Source of the DNA: Winogradskyella marina
GTDB taxonomy: Bacteria > Bacteroidota > Bacteroidia > Flavobacteriales > Flavobacteriaceae
Assembly (NCBI RefSeq): GCF_015645385.1
Contig: NZ_JADOET010000009.1
Coordinates: 62,001 to 126,000 of the forward strand
Reading direction: 5' to 3'
Length of the DNA: 64,000 nt
Below the pieces are notes generated by a model. The model saw only the letters and a program-made list of their open reading frames with translations. It was not told the origin of the DNA and searched no databases. How positions within the stretch are numbered: the stretch's first letter is position 1; each line of letters starts with the position of its first letter. Positions 54,337 through 62,165 of this stretch are shown here, in pieces. A program made the translations under genes and the position numbers.

Positions 54337-54834
54337 CACTTCAGAAGTTTTACCGTTTTTTGATATCGTAACTTTATAGAGACTAGCATTGTTGTTATCC
54401 GCCATGTCGTCGTACTTAGATTCTCCTAATAAACTGTTTGCAAATTTTGGCGTGGTGTTACTATGACCAACAATTAATACGGTTTTGCCTTTAGTTTTTT
54501 CAATAAAGGCTTCAACTTGTAAATCAGAAGGATTGTAGAAAACAATTTCTAAATTATTGGCTTTTGCAGTTGGTAAAGCGGTTTGTTTTGTTCTATTGTA
54601 ATCGGTAGAATATATAGCGTCAAACTTAAGATCTTCAAAATGTTTTGCCCAATTCTCGGCACGTACAAGACCTACGTCGGTGAGATTAGGGTTGCGATTA
54701 GTGCTGTCGGTTCTATCTTTTTCAGCATGTCTTATGAGATAATAAGTAGAAATGTCTTTTTCTGTTTTTGACTTTTGATTACAAGATGTAACTACAAAAA
54801 CTGAAATAAGTGTAATTAGAATTAATTTCTTCAT
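54322..54834 (-). CDS. Lipoprotein histidine phosphatase (SixA/PhoE-like)
   Basis: 170 aa. MKKLILITLISVFVVTSC is a lipoprotein signal (Cys18). The catalytic histidine motif is YYLIRHAEKDR (about 31-41), with GLVRAENWAKHF, YSTDYNRTKQTALPTA, and VLIVGHSNTTP (about 119-129), so the RHG-type core is complete. A periplasmic or membrane-anchored phosphomonoesterase is expected. The gene converges with the DUF6503 gene. Confidence 0.88.
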   Translation of the reverse strand: MKKLILITLISVFVVTSCNQKSKTEKDISTYYLIRHAEKDRTDSTNRNPNLTDVGLVRAENWAKHFEDLKFDAIYSTDYNRTKQTALPTAKANNLEIVFYNPSDLQVEAFIEKTKGKTVLIVGHSNTTPKFANSLLGESKYDDMADNNNASLYKVTISKNGKTSEVLVVN

Positions 54835-54928
54835 AATGGAATAGCTTAGTTGATGCTAAGGTACTATTTCTAGAGTAAAGGTGCTATTTATGTAATAGTT
54901 ACTACAATTGGATAAAATTATAGTGACC

Positions 54929-55627
54929 TTATGCCAATTCTAATGCAATTTCAATCATGCTTTTAAAAGTGGTTTCACGTTCACTACTTGTGGTGTGTTC
55001 GCCTGTAACTAATGAATCTGAAATAGTTAGAATGGCAAGTGCGTTTACATTGTGCTTCGCAGCAACCGTATAGAGACCAGCGGCTTCCATTTCAACACAA
55101 AGCACTCCAAATTCTGACCATTTTTTATACGCTTCTTTTGTGTCTTCATAAAAAGTGTCTGAAGATAAAATGTTACCTGCTTTAAAAGGAATGTTTTTAG
55201 CACGTGCAGCTTCTACCGCTTTAATAAATAATCCGAAATCTGCTGTTGGAGCAAAATTAGCACCACCAAAACGCGACTCGTTAACGCCAGAGTTAGAGGA
55301 CGCCGCCATTGCAAAAACAACATCTCTAATTTTTACGTCTTTTTGATACGAACCTGCACTACCAACTCTAATAAGGTTTTTTACACCATATTCGGTAATA
55401 AGTTCGTTAGCATAAATTGAGATGCTTGGTACTCCCATACCAGTTCCCATGGTAGAAATACGTTTACCTTGGTATGTGCCTGTGTAGCCAAGCATACCTC
55501 TAACTTCATTAAAGCATTTTGGACTTTCAAAAAATGTTTCAGCAATCCATTTGGCTCTCAATGGATCTCCAGGTAATAATATAGTTTCTGCGATGTCGCC
55601 TTTTTTTGCTCCAATGTGTACACTCAT
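54929..55627 (-). CDS. deoD: Purine-nucleoside phosphorylase DeoD
   Basis: 232 aa hexameric-type enzyme that splits purine nucleosides with phosphate. Visible motifs: [68 protein letters not shown] and [12 protein letters not shown] with the catalytic Asp. It is the second gene of a deoC-deoD unit (27 bp after deoC). Confidence 0.96.
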   Translation of the reverse strand: MSVHIGAKKGDIAETILLPGDPLRAKWIAETFFESPKCFNEVRGMLGYTGTYQGKRISTMGTGMGVPSISIYANELITEYGVKNLIRVGSAGSYQKDVKIRDVVFAMAASSNSGVNESRFGGANFAPTADFGLFIKAVEAARAKNIPFKAGNILSSDTFYEDTKEAYKKWSEFGVLCVEMEAAGLYTVAAKHNVNALAILTISDSLVTGEHTTSSERETTFKSMIEIALELA

Positions 55628-55654
55628 AATGCAAAGTTAAGCAAAGCGTTTTAA

Positions 55655-56317
55655 TTAATAGCCAGCATTTACTGTAAGTTCATTCATCATGGCAACACCA
55701 GCAGAAGCACCAACTCTATCCGCTCCAACATCAATATATTTTTGAGCAGTTTCTAGGTCTCTGATGCCACCAGAGGCTTTTATTTTTGTTTGATCTCTTA
55801 CTGTTTTTCGCATTATTTTAACGGCTGTCAATGTTGCACCGCTTTTTGAGAATCCTGTTGATGTTTTTATAAAATCAGCTTTAGCATCAACACAGATTTC
55901 GCAAGCTTTTACAATTTCATTTTTTGAAAGCTCGCTAATTTCTAAGATAACCTTGAGTGTTGTATTGCCAATGGCACTTTTAACTTTGCTAATATCTTTG
56001 AGAACGGCCAGGTAGTTTTTGCTTTTAAGTCGACCAATATTCATTACCATATCAATTTCCGTTGCACCTTGATCTATGGCATTTTTAGCTTCAAAAATTT
56101 TAGCTTCTGTAGACATGGCACCTAATGGAAAACCAATGACGCAACAGATTTTAACATCAGATTTACCTAGTGCTTGTTTGGCTAGTAAAACATTACTACT
56201 GTTAACACAAACAGCATAAAAGTTGTATTTTAATGCTTCATCGCAAAGTTTCAAAATGTCGGCTTCAGTCGCAGATGCACTTAATAAAGTGTGATCTATG
56301 TGTCTATTTAAATTCAT
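55655..56317 (-). CDS. deoC: Deoxyribose-phosphate aldolase DeoC
   Basis: 220 aa. It cleaves deoxyribose 5-phosphate to acetaldehyde and glyceraldehyde 3-phosphate. HIDHTLLSASATEADI (about 5-20), VCVNSSNVLLAKQAL, CCVIGFPLGAMSTEAK, IDMVMNIG, FIKTSTGFS (Schiff-base Lys) and KIKASGGIRDLETA (second Lys) are present. With deoD it forms nucleoside catabolism. Confidence 0.96.
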   Translation of the reverse strand: MNLNRHIDHTLLSASATEADILKLCDEALKYNFYAVCVNSSNVLLAKQALGKSDVKICCVIGFPLGAMSTEAKIFEAKNAIDQGATEIDMVMNIGRLKSKNYLAVLKDISKVKSAIGNTTLKVILEISELSKNEIVKACEICVDAKADFIKTSTGFSKSGATLTAVKIMRKTVRDQTKIKASGGIRDLETAQKYIDVGADRVGASAGVAMMNELTVNAGY

Positions 56318-56707
56318 TTTTTTTATATATAAGTAGGGTTATAATACAAATTCGTTGTAGTAATTATCTACAAAGTAGAAGAATTACTAGACGAGAGTTA
56401 AATCTTAAATGTCGTGTTGGAATTAAATAGCTCGACAAAGTTAAGTGTTTTACCGATAAAATGCATGTTAAAAACAGTTATTTATTATGCATTTCATCGA
56501 AAACCTGTTAATAACTCTGAAACTAATTCATTTTAAGTATGGTAGAATGCTCAAATTATTGAGGTGTTTTTGTAAAAAAATATTAAATTTCATTAAAAAA
56601 CGTGTAAAAAGGAAGAGCAACACGTCTTTCAAATATTTGAAATTTGTGCTGCTCTTAACCAACCAATCATTATAAAGACTATTTAAAATCGAAAATGTTA
56701 CAATGCT
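56318..56707. other. 390-bp spacer between deoC and clpB
   Basis: AT-rich, no convincing gene. It contains GTTAATAAC/GTTAAAAAC-type motifs around 56465-56516, like those at 47782-47859, and the clpB terminator hairpin at 56613-56656. Confidence 0.6.
56613..56656 (-). terminator. Long hairpin, probable clpB terminator
   Basis: AAGAGCA-CAC arms (56613-56623 with 56646-56656) enclose a second perfect palindrome TTTCAAATATTTGAAA (56627-56642). On the minus strand the hairpin is followed by CCTTTTTAC, so it can end clpB transcripts 52 bp after the stop. The inner palindrome makes it longer than an ordinary terminator. Confidence 0.6.
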
Positions 56708-59314
56708 TTAGACGGTCTCTGTTGCTAAGTCACCTTGATTTCTAAAGACTAATTGTCCATCAAACTCATCGAGTAGGATAATGCTGTCGGTTGAAACTCG
56801 GCCAGCTAAAATCTCTTTACTCAATTGATTTAATACCTCTTTTTGAATGACACGTTTTACAGGTCTTGCTCCATATTCTGGATTAAAACCTTTATCTGCC
56901 AAATAGCTTACAGCTTCTGGTGTGGCATCAAACGTAATGCCTTGTTTCGCGATCATTTTTGTTATGCCTTTAAGTTGTAGACCAACGATATCGGTAATGT
57001 TTTCCTTAGATAAGGGAGTAAACATTATAGTGTCATCAATTCGGTTTAAAAACTCTGGTCTTACGGTTTGTTTTAATAGGCTTAAAACATCCACTTTTGC
57101 GGCTTCCATAGCTGAAGGAATATCTTTTGTAGCTTCAAAACGCTCTTGTATAATCTGACTTCCCATATTTGAAGTCATAATTATAATGGTGTTTTTAAAG
57201 TCTGCAATTCGGCCTTTGTTATCTGTTAAACGACCTTCGTCTAAAACTTGTAATAAGATATTAAAAGTGTCTGGATGCGCTTTTTCAATTTCATCTAACA
57301 ACACTACAGAATACGGTTTTCTTCTAACGGCTTCTGTTAATTGTCCTCCTTCATCATAACCAACATATCCTGGAGGTGCACCAACCAAACGACTTACAGC
57401 ATGACGTTCTTGATATTCGCTCATATCAATACGTGTCATCGCATTTTCATCATCAAACAAATACTCAGCCAAGGCTTTTGCCAGCTCTGTTTTACCAACA
57501 CCTGTTGTTCCTAAAAACAAGAAGGTTCCTACAGGTTTTTGTGGGTTTTGTAATCCAGCTCTAGAGCGACGCACAGCATCACTAACCGCTTCAATGGCTT
57601 CTTCTTGTCCTACGACACGTTTATGTAACTCATCTTCAAGTTTTAGTAATTTTTCACGATCACTTTGAAGCATTTTGGTTACCGGAATTCCTGTCCACTT
57701 GGCAACAACCTCTGCTATATCTTCATAGGTGACTTCCTCCTTAATTAAGGATGTATCTTGTTGTTCAGCTAAATCTTTCTGGAATTTTTCAAGTTGCTCA
57801 GTGGCTTCCTTGATTTTTCCATATCGGATTTCGGCTACTTTACCGTAATCACCATCACGCTCCGCACGCTCAGCTTCAAGTTTATAATTTTCAATATCTT
57901 GCTTAATGTTCTGAACGTTTTCAACGACTTCTTTTTCAGATTTCCATTTGGCATTTAGCTCATTACGTTCTTCTTTGAGATTTGCTAATTCTGCTTTTAA
58001 GCTTTTTAATTTAGCTTCATCTTTTTCACGCTTAATGGCTTCATGTTCAATTTCAAGCTGCATAATTTTGCGATCGAGTACGTCTAATTCTTCTGGTTTA
58101 GAGTTAATCTCCATGCGTAATTTAGAAGCTGCTTCATCCATTAAATCAATAGCTTTGTCTGGTAGAAAACGATTGGTAATATAACGTTCAGATAATTCTA
58201 CAGCACCAATGATAGCTTCATCTTTAATTCTAACTTTGTGGTGTGTTTCATACTTTTCTTTAATACCTCTAAGAATAGAAATCGCACTTTCTGTATCTGG
58301 TTCATTAACGATTACTTTCTGAAAACGACGCTCTAAAGCTTTATCTTTTTCAAAATATTTTTGATACTCGTCTAAAGTGGTTGCTCCAATGGCTCTTAAT
58401 TCGCCTCGTGCTAAAGCAGGTTTTAGAATGTTTGCAGCATCCATGGCGCCTTGTCCACCACCTGCGCCAACTAAAGTATGAATCTCGTCTATAAATAAAA
58501 CGATATCTCCATCACTTTCAGTTACCTCTTTAATAACGGCTTTTAAGCGTTCTTCAAACTCTCCTTTGTATTTTGCACCTGCAATTAAAGCTCCCATATC
58601 TAGCGCAAAAATCTGTTTGTCCTTTAGGTTTTCTGGAATATCTCCATCAATAATTCTATGTGCTAAGCCTTCAGCAATGGCAGTTTTCCCTGTTCCAGGT
58701 TCACCGACTAAAATCGGATTGTTTTTGGTTCTACGCGATAAAATTTGAAGTATTCTTCGGATTTCTTCATCACGCCCAATAACAGGATCTAGCTTGCCAT
58801 CTTGTGCTAGTTGATTTAAGTTTTTTGCATACTTGCTAAGCGAATTATAGGTTTCTTCTTGACTTTGAGATGTAACTCGGTCTCCTTTGCGCAATTCTTC
58901 AATAGCGGCATTTAAACCTTTTTCTGTAACGCCTTGGTCTTTTAAGATTTGAGCAATTTTGCTTTTAGATTTAAAAATAGCTAATACTAAATGTTCAATA
59001 GACACGAAGTCATCATTCATTTTTTTAGCAATTATTGAAGATTCGTTTAAGGCTTTACTTGCGTCTCGTGAAAGCATAAGTTCGCCACCTGAAACCTTAG
59101 GAAAGCTTTCGAGGTCTTTATCTAGTATTTGTTGCAAGATAGCGACGTTAACATTCAGTTTTTTAAGTAAGAATGGTAATACGTTTTCGTCAACATTAAA
59201 AAGAGCTTTAAAAATGTGCTCATTTTCTATTTGCTGATGACCAAAACCTTGAGCGAGCTGTTGTGCTTGCTGTATGGCTTCTTGCGATTTAATGGTATAA
59301 TTATTAAAATTCAT
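56708..59314 (-). CDS. clpB: ATP-dependent chaperone ClpB
   Basis: 868 aa, full length. An N-domain (about 1-150, YTIKSQEAIQQAQQLAQ) is followed by the first AAA+ domain with GEPGTGKTAIAEG (about 203-215). The middle coiled coil (about 400-525) distinguishes ClpB from ClpA/C. The second AAA+ domain has GTTGVGKTELAKALAE and ends with a C-terminal region (NPEYGARPVKRVIQKEV). It disaggregates proteins with DnaK. There is no zinc finger. A decayed palindromic repeat A lies upstream (59369-59392); no CIRCE or other heat-shock operator is recognised. Confidence 0.97.
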   Translation of the reverse strand: MNFNNYTIKSQEAIQQAQQLAQGFGHQQIENEHIFKALFNVDENVLPFLLKKLNVNVAILQQILDKDLESFPKVSGGELMLSRDASKALNESSIIAKKMNDDFVSIEHLVLAIFKSKSKIAQILKDQGVTEKGLNAAIEELRKGDRVTSQSQEETYNSLSKYAKNLNQLAQDGKLDPVIGRDEEIRRILQILSRRTKNNPILVGEPGTGKTAIAEGLAHRIIDGDIPENLKDKQIFALDMGALIAGAKYKGEFEERLKAVIKEVTESDGDIVLFIDEIHTLVGAGGGQGAMDAANILKPALARGELRAIGATTLDEYQKYFEKDKALERRFQKVIVNEPDTESAISILRGIKEKYETHHKVRIKDEAIIGAVELSERYITNRFLPDKAIDLMDEAASKLRMEINSKPEELDVLDRKIMQLEIEHEAIKREKDEAKLKSLKAELANLKEERNELNAKWKSEKEVVENVQNIKQDIENYKLEAERAERDGDYGKVAEIRYGKIKEATEQLEKFQKDLAEQQDTSLIKEEVTYEDIAEVVAKWTGIPVTKMLQSDREKLLKLEDELHKRVVGQEEAIEAVSDAVRRSRAGLQNPQKPVGTFLFLGTTGVGKTELAKALAEYLFDDENAMTRIDMSEYQERHAVSRLVGAPPGYVGYDEGGQLTEAVRRKPYSVVLLDEIEKAHPDTFNILLQVLDEGRLTDNKGRIADFKNTIIIMTSNMGSQIIQERFEATKDIPSAMEAAKVDVLSLLKQTVRPEFLNRIDDTIMFTPLSKENITDIVGLQLKGITKMIAKQGITFDATPEAVSYLADKGFNPEYGARPVKRVIQKEVLNQLSKEILAGRVSTDSIILLDEFDGQLVFRNQGDLATETV

Positions 59315-59368
59315 CTTTATATTGTTTTAGTGATTATGTCAACTTGAGTCCTATTGAAAGGTTTAGTA

Positions 59369-59392
59369 TTCTCGATTGTGCTCAAACGGACA
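59369..59392 (+). repeat. Decayed palindromic repeat A half-copy
   Basis: TTCTCGATTGTGCTCAAACGGACA corresponds to the core of 7087-7111 with several transitions that break the palindrome. The remaining clpB-GH16 spacer to 59613 is AT-rich without a gene. Confidence 0.6.
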
Positions 59393-59582
59393 AGATTTAA
59401 TTTGTTGTTATGCTTGATTAACAGTAGTCAATTATCTTACCATTTTAAAAACGTAAGAATTAAGTGACAAAATGTCTTGTTTGTTGTTTTTGTGTATGAC
59501 GTTTTGACTGTTATAAAGATAAGGTTTTAAGTTGTATAGTTCATGTATTGGTCAGTTATAGTAAAACTTTCTGAATACAATT

Positions 59583-59590
59583 TATTTTTG
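59583..59590 (+). promoter_or_regulatory. -7 element of the GH16 gene
   Basis: TATTTTTG, perfect TAnnTTTG, 23 bases before the ATG. No clear -33. Confidence 0.5.
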
Positions 59591-59613
59591 AAAAAAAAAA
59601 CACAATACTCATT

Positions 59614-61227
59614 ATGATAAGATTATACCTCGTACTCATCACCATTCTTTTTGGTTTCAACCTAAATGCACAGTCTGTAGAAGACGATTTTGAAGGTGAT
59701 GGAACAATTACAACGTGGTTTGGTGATGATTGTGGACTAGATACTAATTTTAATAATCCTTATCAGGAAGGTATAAATGTTTCAAATACCGTTTTAGAAT
59801 ATAATGATGAAGGTGGTAGTTATGGTAATGTAAGGTTTGATGTTAGTTCTAATTTTGACTTAACTATTAATAATAGTTTCAGCCTTAAGATTTATGTGCC
59901 TTCTAGCGGAATTACCGGAAATCAAACAAATCAGGTGTCTTTAAAGCTTCAGGACGGCACATTAAACGAACCTTGGACAACGCAGAGTGAAATTATAAAG
60001 CCCATACTTTTAGATCAATGGCAAGAGTTGGTTTTTAATTTTGAAGCAGATAATTATATTAATTTAGATAGTAGCTCACTACCTCCAATTCAAAGAACGG
60101 ACTTTAATCGTGTTGTGTTACAGATAAATGGAGAAAATAATACAGACTTAGTTTTGGCTTATTTAGATGATATTCTGCATTTTGATACGGTGAGTAACGA
60201 TCCTATCTACGATCATCTCGTTTGGTCTGATGAGTTTGACGACGATGGTGCTATCAACTCATCCAAATGGTTTCACCAAACGCAACTACCGTATGGAGGT
60301 AGTTGGTTTAATGGAGAAATTCAACATTATACAAATCGAGAGGATAATGCTTTAGTTAGTGATGGGTTTTTAAATATTATAGCTAAAAAAGAAACGTATA
60401 CGGATCAAAGTGTAACTAAGCAGTATACGTCAGCACGATTAAATTCTAAATTTGCATTTACCTATGGAAAAGTAGAAATTAGAGCAAAGTTGCCATCGGG
60501 AGTTGGGACTTGGCCTGCAATTTGGATGCTTGGAAAAAATATTAATGAAGATGGCGGCTATTGGGACACTCAAGGTTTTGGTACAACCTCTTGGCCTGCT
60601 TGTGGTGAAATAGATATTATGGAGCATTGGGGACATAATCAAAATTATGTGCAAAGTGCAATGCATACACCTTCTAGTTACGGTGGTACTATTAATGTAG
60701 GAGGGCAAACCGTCGGTACGGTATCTTCGGAATTTCATGTTTATACCCTAGAATGGTCACCAGAAAAAATGGTGTTTGCAGTAGATGGTAATGTGCATTA
60801 TACGTATAACCCAGAATTGAAAGATACCAATACATGGCCTTTTGATGCTGAACACTATTTACTACTTAATTTTGCTATTCAATCTAATATTGAGGCTAGT
60901 TTTACTCAAGATGCTATGGTTATTGATTATATTAGAGTGTATCAGGAAAGTCCATTGCATGTTGATGATCTTGAAGAGACTGAGCTCATAGCTTTTTATC
61001 CAAATCCAGTAAAGAGTGTTTTAAATATCTCGTCTCAAGAATTTATAGATAACAATGCGACCATGCAAGTTGCTGATATTAGCGGTCGTTTAGTTTCTGA
61101 AAAGCAGTGTCAATTTATTAATGGTCATATGAATTTTGATGTGTCGAGTTTACGCAATGGAGTTTATTTCTTTTCATTAATTTTAGAAAACGGTATAACA
61201 AATACTTTTAAATTTATAAAGCAATAA
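59614..61227 (+). CDS. GH16 family glycoside hydrolase with T9SS tail
   Basis: 537 aa. Signal peptide MIRLYLVLITILFGFNLNAQ. An N-terminal carbohydrate-binding-like beta sandwich (about 21-190) precedes the GH16 domain (about 200-450): LVWSDEFDDDGAINSSKWFHQ, RAKLPSGVGTWPAIWMLG, and the catalytic GEIDIMEHWG with Glu331, Asp333 and Glu336. The EIDIME form with beta-bulge is that of laminarinases and related endo-beta-glucanases. The C-terminal FYPNPVKSVLNISSQ... GVYFFSLILENGITNTFKFIKQ is a T9SS sorting domain. It is likely a secreted algal-polysaccharide degrader; substrate is inferred. Confidence 0.92.
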   Translation: MIRLYLVLITILFGFNLNAQSVEDDFEGDGTITTWFGDDCGLDTNFNNPYQEGINVSNTVLEYNDEGGSYGNVRFDVSSNFDLTINNSFSLKIYVPSSGITGNQTNQVSLKLQDGTLNEPWTTQSEIIKPILLDQWQELVFNFEADNYINLDSSSLPPIQRTDFNRVVLQINGENNTDLVLAYLDDILHFDTVSNDPIYDHLVWSDEFDDDGAINSSKWFHQTQLPYGGSWFNGEIQHYTNREDNALVSDGFLNIIAKKETYTDQSVTKQYTSARLNSKFAFTYGKVEIRAKLPSGVGTWPAIWMLGKNINEDGGYWDTQGFGTTSWPACGEIDIMEHWGHNQNYVQSAMHTPSSYGGTINVGGQTVGTVSSEFHVYTLEWSPEKMVFAVDGNVHYTYNPELKDTNTWPFDAEHYLLLNFAIQSNIEASFTQDAMVIDYIRVYQESPLHVDDLEETELIAFYPNPVKSVLNISSQEFIDNNATMQVADISGRLVSEKQCQFINGHMNFDVSSLRNGVYFFSLILENGITNTFKFIKQ

Positions 61228-61265
61228 GATTTGTAAGTTTCTAAGTTATATGCGACATTTATGAT

Positions 61266-61652
61266 ATGGGAATTTTTGATAAATTATTTGGTGGTTCTTC
61301 AGAACCAAAGGAAGAAAAAACTTTGCCTTGGCAAGTATTGAGTGAGGTTTCACAATTAGATACTATTGCCGAAAAATCCAATTCTAAAACGCAACTTATT
61401 TTTAAGCATTCTACGCGTTGCGGAATTAGTAGCATGGTTATGAAACAATTTGTATCGGCATACGATTTAGAAACTAATGCTGACTTGTATTATTTAGACT
61501 TACTCAATTATAGAGATGTTTCTAGTGAGGTTGGTTATAAGTTTCAGGTGATGCATCAATCTCCGCAATTATTAGTGATAAAAAATGGAGTAGTGGTGGC
61601 GCATGCGAGTCATGGCGCTGTAAATGATGTGGATTTGGGACAGTTTGTTTAG
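61266..61652 (+). CDS. ytxJ: Bacillithiol system redox-active protein YtxJ
   Basis: 128 aa with a thioredoxin-like fold. LIFKHSTRCGISSMVMKQF (about 44-62) has the single active Cys52 (TRCGIS) typical of YtxJ, a monothiol bacilliredoxin-like protein. LDLLNYRDVSSEV and HQSPQLLVIKNG (cis-Pro loop) follow. It points to bacillithiol use by this organism. It lies 38 bp after the GH16 gene but is likely unrelated in function. Confidence 0.88.
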   Translation: MGIFDKLFGGSSEPKEEKTLPWQVLSEVSQLDTIAEKSNSKTQLIFKHSTRCGISSMVMKQFVSAYDLETNADLYYLDLLNYRDVSSEVGYKFQVMHQSPQLLVIKNGVVVAHASHGAVNDVDLGQFV

Positions 61653-62165
61653 GGTTTATTTGTTTTTAAAAATACTTATATACGTGTCTCTTCATTCTTG
61701 CGTAGACAGACAAACTTTTTAGGTTTAGTGAAGCTATTCCGTATCGCAACTCATCGTAATGAACATTATTGTTGAGCGTCTATTTTTAATTTAAGGCTTG
61801 GGTAAACGGCTATATTTAAACACCTTATAAAACATCAACAATAGCTTAATCTTGCCTTTGTCATTTCGAACTTAGTGAGCAATCTCATAATAATTTTAGA
61901 ATGATGAGACGATATTTCTGTCATGGCGCTGCGCTTAAAATATGCTACGGCAGGAACCTAAAGTTAAGTGATACTTTTTGGGTTCCTACTTTTGCAGGAA
62001 TGACAAACGGTACTAATTTTAATGTTACTTTCTCAGGTTACCATTAGTGATTTTCTTAAACGTCACCAAACAGTGTATTGCCTTAAGCACTAATAGCATA
62101 AATCAAATAAAAAACCTCAAAGTCATTACAACCTTGAGGTTTTTCGTTTTTATAAAAATTAATAT
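61653..62165. other. 513-bp gene-free spacer with decayed dispersed repeats
   Basis: Holds a GTCATTTCGAACTTAGTGAGCAATCTC-like stretch (61860-61887, common type of flavobacterial intergenic repeat) and a palindromic repeat C relative TTCCTAC-TTTT-GCAGGAA (61983-62000). It ends with the minus-strand terminator at 62110-62144. No gene or RNA gene is evident. Confidence 0.6.
62110..62144 (-). terminator. Terminator of the T9SS gene at 62166
   Basis: AAAAACCTCAA (62110-62120) pairs with TTGAGGTTTTT (62134-62144) around a 13-base loop. On the minus strand the T-run follows the stop codon at 62166-62168. Confidence 0.85.

Noticed and set aside
57948..59237. Several 60-92 codon plus-strand frames inside clpB
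   Set aside because: Opposite-strand shadows; Ser/Leu/Phe-rich composition typical of such frames.
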